A stretch of DNA of 64,000 bases from Vibrio atypicus (GTDB lineage Bacteria; Pseudomonadota; Gammaproteobacteria; Enterobacterales; Vibrionaceae), in NCBI RefSeq assembly GCF_009811315.1, contig NZ_BLID01000008.1:1-64000 (forward strand), in the 5' to 3' direction. A program made the translations under genes and the position numbers. Position 1 is the first letter of the stretch, and every line of letters starts with the position of its first letter. Positions 45,203-54,177 of the stretch are shown one piece after another. The notes below the pieces were generated by a model that saw nothing but the letters and a program-made list of their open reading frames with translations, did no database searches and was not told the origin of the DNA.

Positions 45203-45236
45203 AAAACAAAAACCCTTGAAACGGTTATTTCAAGGG
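45203..45236 (-). terminator. Intrinsic terminator between spoT and trmH
   Basis: On the minus strand CCCTTGAAA and TTTCAAGGG form a perfect 9-bp stem with loop TAACCG, followed by TTTTTGTTTT. Located 22 bp after the spoT stop codon, so trmH-recG expression depends on readthrough or a separate promoter. Confidence 0.82.
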
Positions 45237-45258
45237 CATTTTCAATCAATTTAGCGGG

Positions 45259-47382
45259 TTAGTTTTTACGACGACGAACCTTAAGGGTATGAGGCATACT
45301 CTTAATTTTGCGCATAATCCCAGCTAAGTGGACACGATCTTTGGTTGTGAGCAGCACAGTCACTGTATATAAGCGACCATCACGCTCTTCGGTCGATAGA
45401 CCGTGGATGTTAGAACCGGTTCTTGAAACGACATTGGTTAGCTCAGCGAGCGCGCCCTGACGATTCTGAACATCAACGTTAAGTTCGGTAATGAACTCTT
45501 GGTCGTAACCTTCTGACCATTCCACTGCCATGTATTTATCCGGCTCTTTTTGGTAGCCACGGACGTTTGGACAAGTTTCACGGTGCACCACCAAACCACG
45601 ACCCGGAGAAACGTGGGCAATGATGTGATCGTCTGGAATTGGGTGACAACAGTTCGCATAAGTCAGAAGTAGGCCTTCCGCACCACGGATTGGCAGTTTT
45701 TTCTTATTTGAATTGTCGCTCTTACTATCGACTTCAGTCAGTTCGTCAGCGTCACCGAGTAGGCGGCGTGCAATGACGATACTCATCAGTTCGCCAAGAC
45801 CAATATCTGCTAACAGGTCGTCAATAGAAGCAATCTTCAGATCGCCAAGAACATGGTTGATGTTCTCTTCATTGATATCTGAAAGAGACTTCTCACCAAG
45901 TGCATGATTGAGCAGACGACGACCCAGCGTGATCGACTCTTCACGGCGCATGGTTTTCAGTACTTGGCGAATCTTAGTGCGAGCACGTGAAGTCACCACG
46001 TAGTTTAGCCATGCGGCATTTGGACGAGCGCCTGGCGCGCTGATGATCTCAATGGTTTGACCGTTTTTCAGCGCCTTACTTAGTGGGTAAGGGTTACGAT
46101 CAACGCGAGCACCAACACAGGTATTGCCGACATCAGTGTGAACAGCGTAAGCAAAATCCACCGCAGTCGCACCGACAGGTAGCTCTACAATTCGGCCTTT
46201 TGGTGTGAAGACGTAGATTTCATCTGGGAATAGGTCAGACTTAACGTTCTCGATAAACTCAAATGAGTTACCGGCACTTTGCTGAAGCTCTAGCAGGCTT
46301 TGCATCCAGCGCTGAGCTTTCACTTGCGCTGTGGTGCCAGTACGATCGCCATTGCCTTTGTAAGACCAATGCGCCGCGACACCTTTGTCTGCCATTTGAT
46401 CCATATCTTCGGTACGGATCTGTACTTCAACCGGCACGCCGTGTGGACCAACCATCGAAGTGTGCAGAGACTGGTAGCCGTTAGCTTTTGGTACCGCGAT
46501 GTAATCTTTCATGCGGCTCGGGCGGGGTTTATACAGGCTATGTACCTGTCCAAGTACGCGATAACAAGTATCGGCATCTTCAACCACGACACGAAACGCG
46601 TAGATATCCATGATGGTGTGGAAGCGCTGCTCTTTGGTTTTCATCTTGTTGTAGATGGAGAACAGGTTCTTCTCACGGCCGAATACACGTGCTTTTAAGC
46701 CTACCTCTTCAAGGCGGCCTTCGATTTCCGTATGGATGCGTTGAATCATCTCTTTACGGTTACCACGAGCAGCTTTCACTACTTCTTTGAGAACACGGTA
46801 GCGGTTTGGATAAAGGGCTTCAAAACCGAGCTCTTCAAGCTCTGTTTTGATGTTATGAATACCGAGGCGGTGGGCCAAAGGTGAATAGATCTCTAACGTT
46901 TCACGAGCAATGCGACGCTTTTTATCAGGACGAAGAGCCCCTAGAGTGCGCATGTTGTGAGTACGGTCAGCAAGCTTGATCAGGATAACGCGAATGTCTT
47001 GCACCATGGCAAGGACCATTTTGCGGAAGTTTTCAGCCTGAGCTTCTTTGCGATCACGAAATTTAAGCTTATCCAGCTTAGAAACACCATCTACAAGTTC
47101 AGCAACGGTATTGCCAAATTGACCTTCGAGTTCTTCTTTGGTGACTTCAGTATCTTCAATGACGTCGTGAAGAAGCGCTGCTTGAAGTGTCTCAATATCT
47201 AGGCGCATTTCTGCCAAGATACGAGCAACAGCTACAGGGTGGATGATGTAAGGTTCACCGCTAGAGCGGGTTTGCCCTTCATGGGCGTCTTTCGCTACCA
47301 CATAAGATTGACGCAGAGCCTCAATTTGAGGCTCTGTTAGGTATTCTTGGGCAACGTCTTTGAGGCTATCGAATAGATACAA
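45259..47382 (-). CDS. spoT: Bifunctional (p)ppGpp synthetase/hydrolase SpoT
   Basis: A 707-residue stringent-response enzyme. Order: HD hydrolase domain (about 25-180, with HDVIEDTEV), synthetase domain (about 230-345), TGS domain (about 385-450), and a C-terminal ACT domain (about 635-705). The HD motif is intact, so hydrolysis is expected. It lies 41 bp after rpoZ on the same strand, as in E. coli. Confidence 0.97.
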   Translation of the reverse strand: MYLFDSLKDVAQEYLTEPQIEALRQSYVVAKDAHEGQTRSSGEPYIIHPVAVARILAEMRLDIETLQAALLHDVIEDTEVTKEELEGQFGNTVAELVDGVSKLDKLKFRDRKEAQAENFRKMVLAMVQDIRVILIKLADRTHNMRTLGALRPDKKRRIARETLEIYSPLAHRLGIHNIKTELEELGFEALYPNRYRVLKEVVKAARGNRKEMIQRIHTEIEGRLEEVGLKARVFGREKNLFSIYNKMKTKEQRFHTIMDIYAFRVVVEDADTCYRVLGQVHSLYKPRPSRMKDYIAVPKANGYQSLHTSMVGPHGVPVEVQIRTEDMDQMADKGVAAHWSYKGNGDRTGTTAQVKAQRWMQSLLELQQSAGNSFEFIENVKSDLFPDEIYVFTPKGRIVELPVGATAVDFAYAVHTDVGNTCVGARVDRNPYPLSKALKNGQTIEIISAPGARPNAAWLNYVVTSRARTKIRQVLKTMRREESITLGRRLLNHALGEKSLSDINEENINHVLGDLKIASIDDLLADIGLGELMSIVIARRLLGDADELTEVDSKSDNSNKKKLPIRGAEGLLLTYANCCHPIPDDHIIAHVSPGRGLVVHRETCPNVRGYQKEPDKYMAVEWSEGYDQEFITELNVDVQNRQGALAELTNVVSRTGSNIHGLSTEERDGRLYTVTVLLTTKDRVHLAGIMRKIKSMPHTLKVRRRKN

Positions 47383-47423
47383 ACTTTAGGCCCGAAAAGA
47401 TAGTTGTAGTGAAGAGAGTCAGA

Positions 47424-47696
47424 TTAACGACTGTGAGCAATGCTGCTTACTGCTGCTAATTCTGCTGCTTCTTGCTCTTGTTGTTCCTGACGCTCGCGAG
47501 CATCTAGGATCTCTTTAGTGATTAGGCTCTCTTCGATTTCGCGTAGAGCGATAACCGTTGGCTTATCGTTCTCTTCTGGCACTAGTGAATCTTTACCGCC
47601 AGTTTGCATTTGACGAGCGCGGCGAGCCGCAATTAGAACTAGGTCGAAACGGTTGCCAACTTTTTCAACAGCGTCTTGAACAGTTACGCGTGCCAT
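47424..47696 (-). CDS. rpoZ: RNA polymerase omega subunit RpoZ
   Basis: A 90-residue subunit with MARVTVQDAVEKVGNRFDLVLIAARRARQ at the N-terminus region and the ALREIEE segment. It precedes spoT and follows gmk in the same direction. Confidence 0.97.
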   Translation of the reverse strand: MARVTVQDAVEKVGNRFDLVLIAARRARQMQTGGKDSLVPEENDKPTVIALREIEESLITKEILDARERQEQQEQEAAELAAVSSIAHSR

Positions 47697-47773
47697 GAGG
47701 ACTCCAAATTAGTTAACTAAAAATTTTGTATGACGAGAAATTATACAGCCTGAGTGTTCCCAGTGTCTAGGAC

Positions 47774-48397
47774 TTACTCTGCTAACAGCGCATCAAGCAT
47801 GCCTTTATATTTAGCAGCTTGCTTGTCTTGCTTCAATCTTTCTGCGCGAATGATCGCTTTAAAGTCCATTAGTGCATTATCAAAATCATCATTTACGATG
47901 ACATAATCGTATTCAGCGTAATGCGAAATCTCTGATTTTGCTTCAGCCATGCGTTTAGCGATAACGGCTTCACTATCTTGACCGCGTGCGTTTAGGCGAC
48001 GTTCTAGTTCACCATTTGACGGCGGTAGGATAAAGAGACTTTTCGCTTGCGGCATTTGCTCACGGATTTGGCGAGCACCCTGCCAGTCGATATCTAAAAA
48101 TACATCAATGCCTTTTTCTAGGTTTTCTTCAATCCAAATGCGTGAGGTGCCGTAGTAGTTACCAAACACTTCAGCGTACTCAAGGAAAGCGCCTTGTTCG
48201 ATTAGCTCTTCAAAGTGCTCTTTTTGTACGAAGTGGTAATGAACACCGTCTTGCTCACCAGGGCGCATGCCACGAGTGGTGTGCGACACTGACACTTTCA
48301 TCGCGTAAGTAGGGTTGGTTTCCAGCATGGCTGAAATCAAGCTCGATTTACCCGCGCCGCTTGGTGCAGATACGATATAAAGAGTGCCTTTGCCCAT
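47774..48397 (-). CDS. gmk: Guanylate kinase
   Basis: A 207-residue enzyme converting GMP to GDP (E. coli 207). P-loop SAPSGAGKSS, GMP-binding SHTTRGMRPGE, and the lid region RLNARGQDSE. The ATG at 48397 is preferred to a start at 48448, which adds a basic leader not seen in the family. It is divergent from the NCS2 permease, so two purine genes share this 460-bp region. Confidence 0.96.
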   Translation of the reverse strand: MGKGTLYIVSAPSGAGKSSLISAMLETNPTYAMKVSVSHTTRGMRPGEQDGVHYHFVQKEHFEELIEQGAFLEYAEVFGNYYGTSRIWIEENLEKGIDVFLDIDWQGARQIREQMPQAKSLFILPPSNGELERRLNARGQDSEAVIAKRMAEAKSEISHYAEYDYVIVNDDFDNALMDFKAIIRAERLKQDKQAAKYKGMLDALLAE

Positions 48398-48614
48398 AGG
48401 TACAATTCCACGTTTGATTTGATGTCGCCGACAAGAAGTTATCGACATATTTTAAAGATAGCACTGACCATGCTGAATCACCGAATTGGCGAAAATTAGG
48501 TCAGAAAAATGGACGCGAAGAGTAGCACAAATCGGCATTTCAGAACAACTACAACAAGGGTTAGTGTGACAATGGCGTTTGAAACCAGCTATAAGCATTA
48601 ATAGATGTGATTTA

Positions 48615-48643
48615 TTGATTAAGGGCAAACGTTTGCTTTATTT
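48615..48643 (+). promoter_or_regulatory. Candidate sigma-70 promoter of the NCS2 permease
   Basis: TTGATT (48615-48620) and TTATTT (48638-48643) are spaced by 17 bp. Transcription would start near 48650, about 60 nt before the riboswitch. The PurR box lies inside the spacer. The -10 box is weak, so confidence is moderate. Confidence 0.45.
48623..48638 (+). promoter_or_regulatory. PurR operator before the NCS2 permease
   Basis: GGGCAAACGTTTGCTT contains the perfect 12-bp palindrome GCAAACGTTTGC, matching the PurR consensus ACGCAAACGTTTGCGT at its core. It lies between the putative -35 and -10 boxes, where bound PurR would block transcription. A partial second match (GCGCAAACGATTAA) starts at 48697. 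Confidence 0.8.
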
Positions 48644-48712
48644 TCTGTTTTACGCCAGAAAAGCATTGAGTTTTAGTTTGGGATTCGTACAATGCCGCGC
48701 AAACGATTAAAT

Positions 48713-48777
48713 GCTGTATATTTCTAGTGAATTGGACTGGATGTTTCTACCACTAAGCCTATCTTAGTGACTACAGC
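48713..48777 (+). ncRNA. Purine riboswitch, guanine class
   Basis: A 65-nt aptamer. P1 GCTGTA/TACAGC (48713-48718, 48772-48777); J1/2 TATT; P2 TCTAGT/ACTGGA (48723-48728, 48736-48741); L2 GAATTGG (consensus GATATGG type); J2/3 TGTTTCTAC; P3 CACTAAG/CTTAGTG (48751-48757, 48763-48769) with loop CCTAT; J3/1 with ACTA. The residue at the purine-specifying position is C48771, as in guanine/hypoxanthine aptamers (adenine ones have U). L2 GG and L3 CC can form the kissing pairs. ACTAC (48770-48774) can instead pair with GTAGT (48785-48789), a possible switching helix. L3 is shorter than usual. No classic terminator is seen, so control may be at translation. Confidence 0.82.
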
Positions 48778-48857
48778 CTTGTTAGTAGTTAGCGCGAGTT
48801 TCTTTCTCTATCAGCATTTGATTCCGTTCCTGTTTCTTCAATAGTTAAGGTTTCATT

Positions 48858-50228
48858 GTGAGTCTCGATACTGCTGTAAAAGCCCAGAATAATCCTGGCA
48901 TTCTAGAGTCCATTTTTAAAATTTCTGAGCGAAAAACCACCATAGGCACCGAGCTGTATGCGGGTTTCATTACCTTCTTAGCGATGAGCTACATTCTAGC
49001 GGTTAACCCAGCCATCTTGGGTGGTATTCCTGGTATGGATAAGGGCGCTGTCTTTACTGCAACAGCATTGGCAGCCGCAGCAGCCACCTTGATTATGGGT
49101 ATTTGGGGTAATTATCCGGTCATGTTAGCCCCAGGCATGAGCATGAACGGCTTCTTCAAAGGTATGTTACTGAGTGGTTCGGTAGCGTTGGTTTGGCATG
49201 AAGCATTGTTTGGTATTTTCTTATCTGGTGTGCTTTACCTGATTTTATCGATGACCAATATTCGTAAGTCGATGATCGAATCGATTCCTGAAGATTTAAA
49301 GCTCGCAATTACCGTCTCTTTGGGTTTATTTATCGCGTTCTTGGGTTTAAAGAACGCGGGTATTATTGTTTCTAACCCGATCATTTTGGTTAGCATGGGA
49401 GATATCTCAGACCCGAAAGTGATCATCGCTTACATCAGTATTTTTATCGCACTTGGTTGTATGATTCGCGATATTAAGCTAGCGACCTTTATTTCGTTTG
49501 TGTCGGCGATCGCTTTAACCGTTCTTGCAGACGCAGTTATGGGGACCAACAACGCACCAATTCCAGATCAAATCATTTCAGCACCGCCTAGCATAGAAGG
49601 CAGTTTTGGGGCGGTATTTAACTTCTCTGGACTGACGGCAGAGAAGATGTTTGACCTACTGTTTATCGTCATTATCTTCCTGATTGTTGATTTCTTTGAT
49701 GGCTTGAGCACCATTATCGGGGTAGGTCGTGATGCGGGCATTATTGATAAAGATGGCAAAGTGCCTAATGCTCGTTCTGCGTTGGTCGCGGATGCGGGTG
49801 GTACAGTGATCGGTTCAGTCTTGGGTACGACTTCGATCACCGCTTTCTCTGAGTCCGGTATTGCTTCTTCTCAAGGAGCGAAGACGGGTCTAGCGGCCGT
49901 TGTCGTTGCTGGCTTGTTCTTAGTTTCTCTGTTTTTGTATCCGCTGTTTTCTATCTTCTCAGCAGCAATGGTTGCTCCTGCGATGGTTGTCGTGGGTATC
50001 TACATGATTGGGCGGTTAGGTCAGATTCAGTGGGAGCAAAAAGAGTCTCGTATCGCCGCTTTCTTTACCATAATGTTCACGGTATTGAGCTTCTCACCGG
50101 CGAACGGTATGGCGATGGGTTTCATTAGCTATGCTTTCTCTATGGTCGTTGCGGGCAAGGGTAAGGAAGTTCACCCGGTTATCTACGTGCTGTGTGGATT
50201 GTTCATGAGCTACCTGATTTTGCTCTAA
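48858..50228 (+). CDS. NCS2 family purine permease (guanine/hypoxanthine type)
   Basis: A 456-residue inner-membrane protein with about 12-14 membrane segments. It matches the AzgA/GhxP/PurP branch of NCS2: the N-terminal GTELYAGFITFLAMSYILAVNP and FFDGLSTIIGVGRDAG motifs. The branch carries adenine, guanine or hypoxanthine by proton symport. The start is GTG with AAGG 7 nt upstream. The leader carries a PurR box and a guanine-class riboswitch, which argues for guanine or hypoxanthine as substrate. A terminator follows. Confidence 0.93.
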   Translation: MSLDTAVKAQNNPGILESIFKISERKTTIGTELYAGFITFLAMSYILAVNPAILGGIPGMDKGAVFTATALAAAAATLIMGIWGNYPVMLAPGMSMNGFFKGMLLSGSVALVWHEALFGIFLSGVLYLILSMTNIRKSMIESIPEDLKLAITVSLGLFIAFLGLKNAGIIVSNPIILVSMGDISDPKVIIAYISIFIALGCMIRDIKLATFISFVSAIALTVLADAVMGTNNAPIPDQIISAPPSIEGSFGAVFNFSGLTAEKMFDLLFIVIIFLIVDFFDGLSTIIGVGRDAGIIDKDGKVPNARSALVADAGGTVIGSVLGTTSITAFSESGIASSQGAKTGLAAVVVAGLFLVSLFLYPLFSIFSAAMVAPAMVVVGIYMIGRLGQIQWEQKESRIAAFFTIMFTVLSFSPANGMAMGFISYAFSMVVAGKGKEVHPVIYVLCGLFMSYLILL

Positions 50229-50248
50229 TTGATACTCGACTAATTTCT

Positions 50249-50278
50249 AATGGCTCTACAAAGGTAGGGCCATTTTTT
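50249..50278 (+). terminator. Intrinsic terminator after the NCS2 permease
   Basis: AATGGCTCTAC and GTAGGGCCATT form an 11-bp stem (one T-G pair) with loop AAAG, followed by TTTT. Confidence 0.82.
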
Positions 50279-50336
50279 ATTGTAAAAGCCGTGCTAGAAT
50301 CGAATTTCATCATTTTACTGTTTGTGAAACTAGGAT

Positions 50337-50762
50337 ATGCCGTCTCATTTACCTAAAGGCTTTAGTCGCCCTTTTCTTAAAATCTTCCATATCTTAGAAG
50401 CTGTGCTCTTGGTTGCGATTACGCTCGCTACCTTATTTGCCATGGTGGAAGAGTTCGTCTATGTGTTTGTCGAAAAACGTGTTCAACTGACTGATATTCT
50501 ATTGATGTTTATCTATCTTGAAGTGTTGGCGATGGTTCAGCAGTTTGTGGTGAACGGTAAAATCCCGGTTCGCTACCCGATCTATATCGCGATGATGGCA
50601 ATCGCGCGCTATATCACTTTGGGGATGAAAGAGTTGGATGCGACCTTAGTGGTATGGTTATCCGTTGCCGCCTTTATTCTCGCTGCCGCCACGTTAGTGA
50701 TCCGAGTTGGGCACCATTATTGGCCATATATCGATGGTAAAACCACGGAGAAAGATGAATAG
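50337..50762 (+). CDS. psiE: PsiE family inner-membrane protein
   Basis: A 141-residue protein with four hydrophobic segments, matching PsiE, a phosphate-starvation-inducible membrane protein of unknown function in E. coli. Family features such as FHILEAVLLVAI and AFILAAATLVIR are present. No Pho box was identified in the 108-bp upstream gap. Confidence 0.85.
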   Translation: MPSHLPKGFSRPFLKIFHILEAVLLVAITLATLFAMVEEFVYVFVEKRVQLTDILLMFIYLEVLAMVQQFVVNGKIPVRYPIYIAMMAIARYITLGMKELDATLVVWLSVAAFILAAATLVIRVGHHYWPYIDGKTTEKDE

Positions 50763-50788
50763 CCTTTATTTTGTCAGAAACCAGCAAC

Positions 50789-50816
50789 GAAAAAGCCCCG
50801 CAGTGCGGGGTTTTTG
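50789..50816. terminator. Bidirectional terminator between psiE and uxuA
   Basis: AAAAAGCCCCGC and GCGGGGTTTTT flank loop AGT; both strands have a T run. It separates the convergent psiE and uxuA genes. Confidence 0.85.
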
Positions 50817-50835
50817 CATAACTAGCTCGGGTTAC

Positions 50836-52023
50836 TTACTTAGTGAAGAATGCGCGTTTTAGTGCAAGCTCAAGACCACGAACTTCAGCCAGACCTTTCA
50901 AGCGACCAATCGCTGAGTAACCTGGGTTGGTTTTCTTCTTCAGGTCATCCAGCATTTGATGACCGTGGTCAGGACGCATTGGGATCTTACGTAGATCACC
51001 ACTCTCTTCACGGCGCTGTTCTTCTTCAAGAATCGCCATTACTACGCCATACATATCCACATCACCTTCTAGGTGCGCAGCTTCGTGGAAAGTCATTGGG
51101 TTATGCTCTTCACGTTTTGTTGAACGTAAGTGAGTGAAGTAAACGCGATCGCCATGCTTTTTGATCATGTTCACTAGGTCGTTGTCGCCGCGCACACCGT
51201 AAGAACCCGTACACATGGTGATACCGTTGTTCTGGCTTGGCACTTGTTCTGTCAACCAATCGATATCTTCGATGGTTGAAACGATACGTGGCAGACCTAG
51301 AATAGGGCGCGGTGGATCGTCCGGGTGAACAGCCATCTTAATGTTTTCTTCGTCACACACAGGCATAAGCTCAGCTAGGAAGTGACGCATATGCTCTCGC
51401 AGTTTATCTTTGTTGATGCCTGCGTAACGGTCAAGTTGCGCTTGGAATGCTTCTAGTGTGTAGCCTTCTTCTGCACCAGGTAGACCTGCAATGATGTTGG
51501 CTGTCAGCTGTTTAACTTGCTCTTCAGACATGTTGTTGAAGTATTCAAGTGCCTGCGCTTGTTCCGCTTCTGTATAATCAGCATTTGCACCAGGACGTTT
51601 CAAAATGTGAAGTTCAAAAGCAGCAAACGCGATCTGGTCAAAACGTAGCGCTTTCGAGCCATCAGCCATTTCGTATTCAAGATCAGTACGAGTCCAATCT
51701 AGAATTGGCATAAAGTTGTAGCAAACTGTGTCGATGCCACATTGCGCTAGGTTACGCAGAGTTTGCTTGTAGTTTTCAATCCATTGTTGGTAGTTGCCAG
51801 TTTGAGTTTTGATCTCTTCGTGTACTGGCACGCTTTCAACTACAGACCAAGTAAGACCTTTCGCTTCGATGATCGCTTTGCGAGCTAGGATTTCTTCTTT
51901 AGTCCATACTTCACCATTTGGGATATGGTGCAGTGCGTTCACGATACCAGTTGCGCCAGCTTGGCGGATATCGTCTAGAGATACAGGGTCATTAGGACCG
52001 TACCAACGCCACGTTTGTTCCAT
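50836..52023 (-). CDS. uxuA: Mannonate dehydratase
   Basis: A 395-residue TIM-barrel enzyme converting D-mannonate to 2-keto-3-deoxy-D-gluconate, the third step of glucuronate catabolism. N-terminal MEQTWRWYGPNDPVSLDDIRQ and the metal-site region with HPDDPP, GSYGVRGDND and HLRS are family signatures. It lies 126 bp after uxuR in the same direction. It uses the product of UxuB, encoded on the other strand of the locus. Confidence 0.96.
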   Translation of the reverse strand: MEQTWRWYGPNDPVSLDDIRQAGATGIVNALHHIPNGEVWTKEEILARKAIIEAKGLTWSVVESVPVHEEIKTQTGNYQQWIENYKQTLRNLAQCGIDTVCYNFMPILDWTRTDLEYEMADGSKALRFDQIAFAAFELHILKRPGANADYTEAEQAQALEYFNNMSEEQVKQLTANIIAGLPGAEEGYTLEAFQAQLDRYAGINKDKLREHMRHFLAELMPVCDEENIKMAVHPDDPPRPILGLPRIVSTIEDIDWLTEQVPSQNNGITMCTGSYGVRGDNDLVNMIKKHGDRVYFTHLRSTKREEHNPMTFHEAAHLEGDVDMYGVVMAILEEEQRREESGDLRKIPMRPDHGHQMLDDLKKKTNPGYSAIGRLKGLAEVRGLELALKRAFFTK

Positions 52024-52149
52024 GACAAATTACCTTTCAATGGGCAGACTTGACCCGCTCAGCTCAGTGAGTGGCTAAGTTGCGAATAATAAATATAACG
52101 ACTTTGTAGGTATTATTAGGTTGCTAGCAAAGCTACCTATAGGGGCGGA

Positions 52150-52938
52150 TTATTGTCCGCCGCCTAGTAAGACGACTGGGTTGGAGCTAAATAAATAGCC
52201 ATCAAAGTCCGGGTCGTCTATATCGGATAGTTCGAGAAGTCGTTGTTTTACGTTTTCAAGGTGCTGCCACATGGCGTTTTTAGCGGCGATCGGATCTTTA
52301 CGCTGCATCGCAGCCAAGATTTTTGCATGATCTTCCATCCACTCTTGGCGGTAGTCATGACCGCTAATGCGTGAGTGTAGCTTCTGCCACATTGGGCTTT
52401 GCTCACGACGTTCCCATGATTGTTTGAGCATATCGACCAACACAGAGTTGTGTGTCGCTTCAGCAATGCTCATATGGAATCGTTCGTCTCCCACGCATTG
52501 TTCGCTTTGTGCTGCTAACTCTTGGCGCTCCAATTTGAGCGCTGAGCGCATTTTGGCGATGTCGCCAGGCGTAACTTGGATTGCAGCAAACTCTGCAATG
52601 TTGCTTTCCAGCAACTGTCGCGCCTGTAACATTTCGAAAGGTCCCGCATCATCACTGATGATGCGTTCGCGATGAGGTGATTGGTCAGGAATATTCGTGA
52701 CGTACACACCAGAGCCTTTTTTTACTTCGACAAGGTTTTCTAGCTCAAGCATGATGATTGCTTCACGTACAACTGTACGGCTGACATCAAGTCGTTCAGC
52801 AATATCGCGCTCAGGCGGTAGACGATCACCAACTGTATAGTGACCTTCAATTAACTCTTTTCGTAAAACCAAACCCAACTCTTGGTAAGGACGCTTGGGT
52901 TCAAAAGGCATCATGATGATGTTATCGCTTATTTCCAT
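52150..52938 (-). CDS. uxuR: GntR/FadR-family regulator, UxuR-like
   Basis: A 262-residue regulator. N-terminal winged helix (about 15-80, with LPPERDIAERLDVSRTVVREAI) and a C-terminal FCD ligand domain. Similar to UxuR/ExuR, which repress hexuronate genes until fructuronate or a related intermediate binds. The UxuR-type operator TTGGTNNACCAA is repeated across the locus and one copy (partial) lies 32 bp before this gene, suggesting self-control. Confidence 0.9.
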   Translation of the reverse strand: MEISDNIIMMPFEPKRPYQELGLVLRKELIEGHYTVGDRLPPERDIAERLDVSRTVVREAIIMLELENLVEVKKGSGVYVTNIPDQSPHRERIISDDAGPFEMLQARQLLESNIAEFAAIQVTPGDIAKMRSALKLERQELAAQSEQCVGDERFHMSIAEATHNSVLVDMLKQSWERREQSPMWQKLHSRISGHDYRQEWMEDHAKILAAMQRKDPIAAKNAMWQHLENVKQRLLELSDIDDPDFDGYLFSSNPVVLLGGGQ

Positions 52939-52970
52939 TACTACTCACGCCATCATAACCAATCAAAGTA

Positions 52971-52984
52971 ATTGGTCAACCTAT
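52971..52984. promoter_or_regulatory. UxuR-type operator before uxuR (partial)
   Basis: ATTGGTCAACCTAT keeps one half of the palindrome ATTGGTNNACCAAT fully and the other half with one change (CC-T for CC-A). It lies between dctP and uxuR. Confidence 0.6.
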
Positions 52985-53038
52985 CTCAATAGTTATGTGG
53001 CAATACCTATACTTCTCTAACAAAATTACTTTAGTTAA

Positions 53039-54022
53039 TTACTTAACTGCTTGAATACGCTCGATCAGTGCAGACAACTCTGGGTTGTTTTTCTTCACGT
53101 CGTCGTACATTGGTTGTACCGCTTGCACAAATGATGCTTTGTCTACATTGACAAACGTTACGCCCATATCTTCTGCTTTTTTACGCTCTTCAGCTTCTGA
53201 TTCAGCCCACAATTTTTTCATCAATTGCATAGAGTTAAGTGCTGCAGTCTTCACAGCTTGTTGGTGCTCTGCTGATAGACCATCAAACGCATCTGTAGAG
53301 ATCACTAGTACGTCAGGAACCATAGTGTGCTCATCTAGCGAGAAGTATTTTGATACTTCGCTGTGGCGGCTCATGCCGTATGACGGAATGTTGTTTTCTG
53401 CTGCATCTACAACGCCTTGCTGTAGAGCTGTGTATAGCTCACCGTATGCTAGTGGTGTTGGGCTGCCACCTAGTGCTTCAACCATCGCGATCGCAGATGG
53501 ACTTGGCTGTACGCGTACTTTCAGACCTTTTAGATCTTCAGGTGAGTTAATTGGTTTGTTGGTGTAGAAGCTGCGTGCGCCTGCATCGTAGTAAGTCAGA
53601 CCGATAAAGCCGCTTTCACGAGATGACGCTAGGATCTCCTCACCGATTTGACCTTCTTGAGTTGCGTAAAAGTGTGCTTGGTCACGGAATAGGTAAGGCA
53701 TGTTGAATGCAGAGTAAGCAGGTGCGAACGCTTCTAGTTCTGCTGCGTTGGTTTTAACCATGTGCAGCGCACCGTTTTGCATAAGTTCCATCGATTCACG
53801 CTGAGAACCCAGCTGTGCATCAGGGTAAATACGAATACGTACTTCGCCGTCAGTGGTTTTACGCACTTCTTTTGCCATAGCATCCATTGCTTTATGCACG
53901 GCGTGGTCACGAGTGTGGTTGTGGCTCAGTTTTAGAGTAGTAGCAGCAAACGCTTGTGCACTTACACCGAATGTTAGCGCCGCACCAATCACAGCTGTTA
54001 GGACACTTTTACGTGTTTTCAT
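53039..54022 (-). CDS. TRAP transporter solute-binding protein, DctP family
   Basis: A 327-residue periplasmic protein with a signal peptide (about 1-26, ending AQAFA). It has the DctP features GQIGEEIL, LKGLKVRVQPS and the substrate Arg in KVRV. It captures a sugar acid for the DctQM permease; the locus suggests glucuronate. It is divergent from dctQ-dctM, separated by a 316-bp control region. Confidence 0.93.
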   Translation of the reverse strand: MKTRKSVLTAVIGAALTFGVSAQAFAATTLKLSHNHTRDHAVHKAMDAMAKEVRKTTDGEVRIRIYPDAQLGSQRESMELMQNGALHMVKTNAAELEAFAPAYSAFNMPYLFRDQAHFYATQEGQIGEEILASSRESGFIGLTYYDAGARSFYTNKPINSPEDLKGLKVRVQPSPSAIAMVEALGGSPTPLAYGELYTALQQGVVDAAENNIPSYGMSRHSEVSKYFSLDEHTMVPDVLVISTDAFDGLSAEHQQAVKTAALNSMQLMKKLWAESEAEERKKAEDMGVTFVNVDKASFVQAVQPMYDDVKKNNPELSALIERIQAVK

Positions 54023-54127
54023 TATGGTTTCTCCGTGAGATGGAATCCGTAAATTTTTTGTAGGGGGTTACAGGTTTCGGAGCCAATCTTGCGACCAATT
54101 CCTACTACCGTCAAAACAAAAAACACA

Positions 54128-54141
54128 ATTGGTTGAGCAAT
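54128..54141. promoter_or_regulatory. UxuR-type operator (imperfect)
   Basis: ATTGGTTGAGCAAT differs by one base from the palindrome ATTGGTTGACCAAT. First of three sites between dctP and dctQ. Confidence 0.5.
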
Positions 54142-54160
54142 ATCACAGATAAAACCCTTT

Positions 54161-54176
54161 AATTGGTCGACCAATT
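54161..54176. promoter_or_regulatory. UxuR-type operator, perfect palindrome
   Basis: AATTGGTCGACCAATT is a perfect 16-bp palindrome that fits the known UxuR/ExuR consensus AAATTGGTATACCAATTT at its outer bases. It lies between dctP and dctQ next to a CRP site. Confidence 0.85.
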
Positions 54177-54177
54177 C

